Assembly: GCF_900102625.1 (NCBI RefSeq)
Contig: NZ_FMZC01000001.1
Coordinates: 551,682 to 615,681 of the forward strand
From: Paracidovorax valerianellae
Lineage (GTDB): Bacteria; Pseudomonadota; Gammaproteobacteria; Burkholderiales; Burkholderiaceae_C
Length of the DNA: 64,000 bases
Direction of reading: 5' to 3'
The notes under the pieces were generated by a model. The model searched no databases and had not been told where the DNA came from. It saw nothing but the letters and a program-made list of their open reading frames with translations. The position numbers and the translations under genes were made by a program. Below, in pieces: positions 62,701 through 64,000 of the stretch (its first letter is position 1; each line of letters starts with the position of its first letter).

Positions 62701-63593
62701 GCCAGCTCTCGCAGTCGTGCGACGCCGTGCTGCATTGCGGTGCGATGGTCAACTTTCTGTACGACTACGGCGCCCACCGCCCCACCAACGTCCTCGGCAC
62801 CCGGGAGGCGCTGCGCCTGGCCCTGGAAGGCCGCGCCAAGCCACTGCACCACATCTCCACGCTCGGTAGGCTGGACCGGCACGCCGCGCTGCAAACCACG
62901 CCCCTGGCCGAAGACTTCGACCTCGCACAGGGCATCCGTCCCGCCAGCGGCTACAGCCGTTCGAAGTGGGCGGCGGAGCGCCTGCTCGATGCCGCACGCA
63001 TGCAGGGCGCCATGGTGTCGATCTACCGGCTGGGCGAGGTGATGCCAGCAGCTGCAGAGGGCCTGCCCCAGCGGCCCAATGAGCGCGCGCTGACCCACTT
63101 TCTGCTGGCCGCCATCGCGCACCTCGGGGTCCGGCCCAGCGCAGAGATGGTGTCCGACTGGACGCCTGCGGACTATGTCGCGCGCCGTGTCGCGCTGGCC
63201 ATGCGCGCTCCACAGGTATGGGGCCGCACCTTTCACGTGTTGCATCCCCAGCGCGTGGCCTTTCAGAACTTCTTCGACGTCGCCGGGATTCCGACGCCAC
63301 CGGTGTCCTGCACCGAATGGATCGATCGCCTCGACGCAGCCGTGGCTGCGGGTGGCCCGCGGGCGCTCACGGTGGTTCGCAGCCTGCTGCCAGCCGCAGG
63401 CGACGAAGAGGCCTTCGCGCGCTCCCTGTCCGGACTGCTGACCGACAACCCCCGGCTCTTCCTGCGCGACCAATGCACGGCGTTGGAACGAACGCTGGCT
63501 GGAGAAGACGATGGCGCTGTCGCCGCCTCCGCTGGGCGCTACGCGTGGCAATTGCTCGGCTTCTGCGCCGATGCCGAGGTGCCCGAGGGCTGA
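59781..63593 (+). CDS. Stand-alone NRPS-like protein, N-terminal unknown domain plus A-PCP-thioester reductase
   Basis: A 1270-residue multidomain enzyme. Residues 1-240 match no domain I know. Adenylation covers about 243-740 (IFTSGTTGRPKC, FDSSVWQLF whose Asp suggests an amino-acid substrate, NAYGPTETS, LYRTGDLGY, VKVGGVRIELGEIE). The carrier domain is FFEHGGDSLQAVSL (phosphopantetheine Ser about 793). A reductase from about 885 has GATGFVGSHLA and YSRSKWAAERL, and should release an aldehyde or alcohol. No condensation domain is present. The best ribosome site (AGAGGGGG, 59739-59746) fits ATG 59755 in another frame, so the start is uncertain. The 5' third has lower GC than the rest. Confidence 0.88.
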   Translation: MRVDSSHFSIASEAVDSEKPEVPNRPAENQSVKEKTGAAYVLGSHVLGQYSRPAEALPDGEARVGLRALAAVAAFELCDRLDLQIPVMVLDFWRSRSLGKSGFDVQPAVHQPMFKAGWPANTDACWRKCPANQTGALIDISNEISENGALKVQLADHATTIEIGSAKILIHCQLGNGIASAVVIADARDFAAPACNAIAEIYLEILCAMMGDENICASQAAGIGTASLQYALNNLSGHSHEYGAFLSIPDWLEQSAQRHGDRTAYFGNSALSYRDFNGKANALAGKLAARGAGPETPVPVLLGNSLELPVCYFALMKLGAAFVPLDPGWPVERRQQALEALNSPVVLCADLSAVPASHQDRALAVDVALLDGASAARIQAPIAPEQAIYGIFTSGTTGRPKCAMNNHAGLTNRFQFMTRYFHRNGGIRCVLQNTRHTFDSSVWQLFWPLTAGGTTVIPQEGAHLDLEGTVETIARHGVDMTDFVPSVFNQLVVLAEHSHEVRHRLATLRELVVGGEEITPQMVHRLRAILPALRITNAYGPTETSIGMVFHPVEDADGLSIPLGRPIDNCHVVVVDAALRPLPPGARGELLVGGVCVGNGYLDDAERTAAAFVDNPFASIAGARLYRTGDLGYFDSLGRLRFSGRRDFQVKVGGVRIELGEIESAAELCPGVNHAKAMTVGQGDDRALALFAAGDPGLTRDALEAHLRGALPRHTVPRHIVVLAEMPTTDNGKLDRRALLQHLERPALDTPADEPPPHDAATPQGDAVLAVFRRQLQQPSLSADDAFFEHGGDSLQAVSLIVSLEKRFGVPVRIAELMAQPTARQIAGCIAAKQRSAATGHAHSRDESGESEAPDDEQAMERDATLPPGWVAAHRSDHAVARVPSSIFMTGATGFVGSHLAHEILSNDPNATVYALCRQVGQIGQAGQAESTQSALVAGLQQRGLWRPDFQGRLVAVPGDLAQPAFGLDAAAWSQLSQSCDAVLHCGAMVNFLYDYGAHRPTNVLGTREALRLALEGRAKPLHHISTLGRLDRHAALQTTPLAEDFDLAQGIRPASGYSRSKWAAERLLDAARMQGAMVSIYRLGEVMPAAAEGLPQRPNERALTHFLLAAIAHLGVRPSAEMVSDWTPADYVARRVALAMRAPQVWGRTFHVLHPQRVAFQNFFDVAGIPTPPVSCTEWIDRLDAAVAAGGPRALTVVRSLLPAAGDEEAFARSLSGLLTDNPRLFLRDQCTALERTLAGEDDGAVAASAGRYAWQLLGFCADAEVPEG

Positions 63594-63661
63594 CCCCTTC
63601 GATGGCCCTGGGTCTGTATTTCTTTCTTTTTCAATTTCTTTGATCGACAGGAGTGGGAGCG

Positions 63662-63703
63662 ATGCACTATCGAGTCCGCCCTGAACAATCTGCAAGCCCT
63701 TGA
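63662..63703 (+). pseudogene. 13-codon gene stub between NRPS gene and IS, possibly interrupted
   Basis: ATG 63662 has a strong ribosome site (ACAGGAGTGGGAG) 69 bp after the NRPS stop, but the frame ends after MHYRVRPEQSASP. Just downstream begins an IS5-family element. The simplest reading is that a second gene of the NRPS operon was cut by the insertion; the remainder would lie beyond the window. Confidence 0.45.
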
Positions 63704-64000
63704 TCTGACACGTAGTTCTGCTGATGGATGGGCGCAGGATTTGCAAGGTATGGTTGTTCCAGTACCTGTTTTCTTGCAAATTTCTCCGAGGAGTTCCATG
63801 GGTCCGAAGCCTTCGCTGCCTCAGTCCGGTGAGTTGTTTCGCCCACGGCTGGACGAGCAGCTCAACATGAAGCACCCGCTGGTCCGTTTGGCTGCGCTGA
63901 TCGACTGGGCCGAGATCGAGCGCACGTTCGTGGTCTCGTTCACTTCCTGGCGGGGCCGGCCCGCATTGCCACCTCGTCTGATCGCCGGGTTGCTGTACCT
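63684..64000 (+). mobile_element. IS5-family insertion sequence, left part (window-truncated)
   Basis: The transposase start at 63798 places the left end of the element somewhere between about 63680 and 63790. I could not fix the terminal inverted repeat or target duplication because the right end lies outside the window; the left coordinate given is only a guess. Confidence 0.6.
63798..64000 (+). CDS. IS5-family transposase, N-terminal part
   Basis: The visible 67 residues (MGPKPSLPQSGELFRPRLDEQ, then LNMKHPLVRLAALIDWAEIERTF and RGRPALPPRLIAGLLYL) are the typical N-terminus of IS5-group DDE transposases. A GAGGAG ribosome site precedes the ATG. The reading frame runs off the right edge, so whether it is intact is unknown; the DDE catalytic residues lie outside the window. 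Confidence 0.92.
   Translation, partial: MGPKPSLPQSGELFRPRLDEQLNMKHPLVRLAALIDWAEIERTFVVSFTSWRGRPALPPRLIAGLLY

Overview
The window is chromosomal DNA from a GC-rich betaproteobacterium, most likely a plant-associated Comamonadaceae species of the Acidovorax/Paracidovorax type. The reasons are very high GC with strong third-position bias, the RibBX-ribH-nusB and cyoABCD-SURF1-regBA gene orders, short AT-cored intergenic repeats that I recall as common in Comamonadaceae, and a very large probable type III effector gene behind a textbook PIP box, the HrpX operator of Xanthomonas, Ralstonia and Acidovorax. Species assignment is inference.

Layout. 1-17.3 kb is ordinary accessory metabolism and housekeeping: a PaiB-like/MocR divergent pair, a TruC-type pseudouridine synthase, MgtC, a SoxR regulator with a complete SoxR-box promoter facing a RidA-like gene and an MFS exporter, a deacylase, the ribosome-assembly GTPase RbgA, a LysR/oxidoreductase/SDR group and two small DUF genes. 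17.4-20.6 kb is a sharply AT-rich island. It holds two divergent two-gene units: thymidylate kinase plus an unknown protein, and a membrane-anchored dCTP-deaminase-like protein translationally coupled to an Old-Yellow-Enzyme-like protein. This is the best candidate for an undescribed system, probably phage defence by nucleotide control. 20.7-27.6 kb is a LysR-controlled amino-acid catabolic set (ALDH7-type dehydrogenase, periplasmic binding protein, aminotransferase, ThDP enzyme).

27.7-43.2 kb carries gshA, the PIP-box effector gene, a FUSC-type membrane protein, a lipase-like lipoprotein, an SDR, a GST, DUF427, a ferredoxin and a DUF2235 hydrolase. One intergenic gap there holds two 84-bp direct repeats with perfect DnaA boxes. 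43.4-49.5 kb is ribB(X)-ribH-nusB-aminotransferase-ybgC-tolQ-tolR-tolA, a chain with many 4-bp start/stop overlaps; tolB and pal do not follow. 49.8-58.3 kb holds an MFS carrier, then the bo3-type quinol oxidase genes cyoABCD, SURF1 and the redox two-component pair regB/regA, which probably senses the quinone pool.

59.0-64.0 kb is a second atypical region: about 800 bp without a clear gene, structured AT-rich leader DNA, a stand-alone A-PCP-reductase NRPS-like gene with an unrecognised N-terminal domain, a 13-codon stub that may be an interrupted downstream gene, and the left part of an IS5-family insertion sequence cut by the window edge. No rRNA, tRNA or CRISPR was seen.
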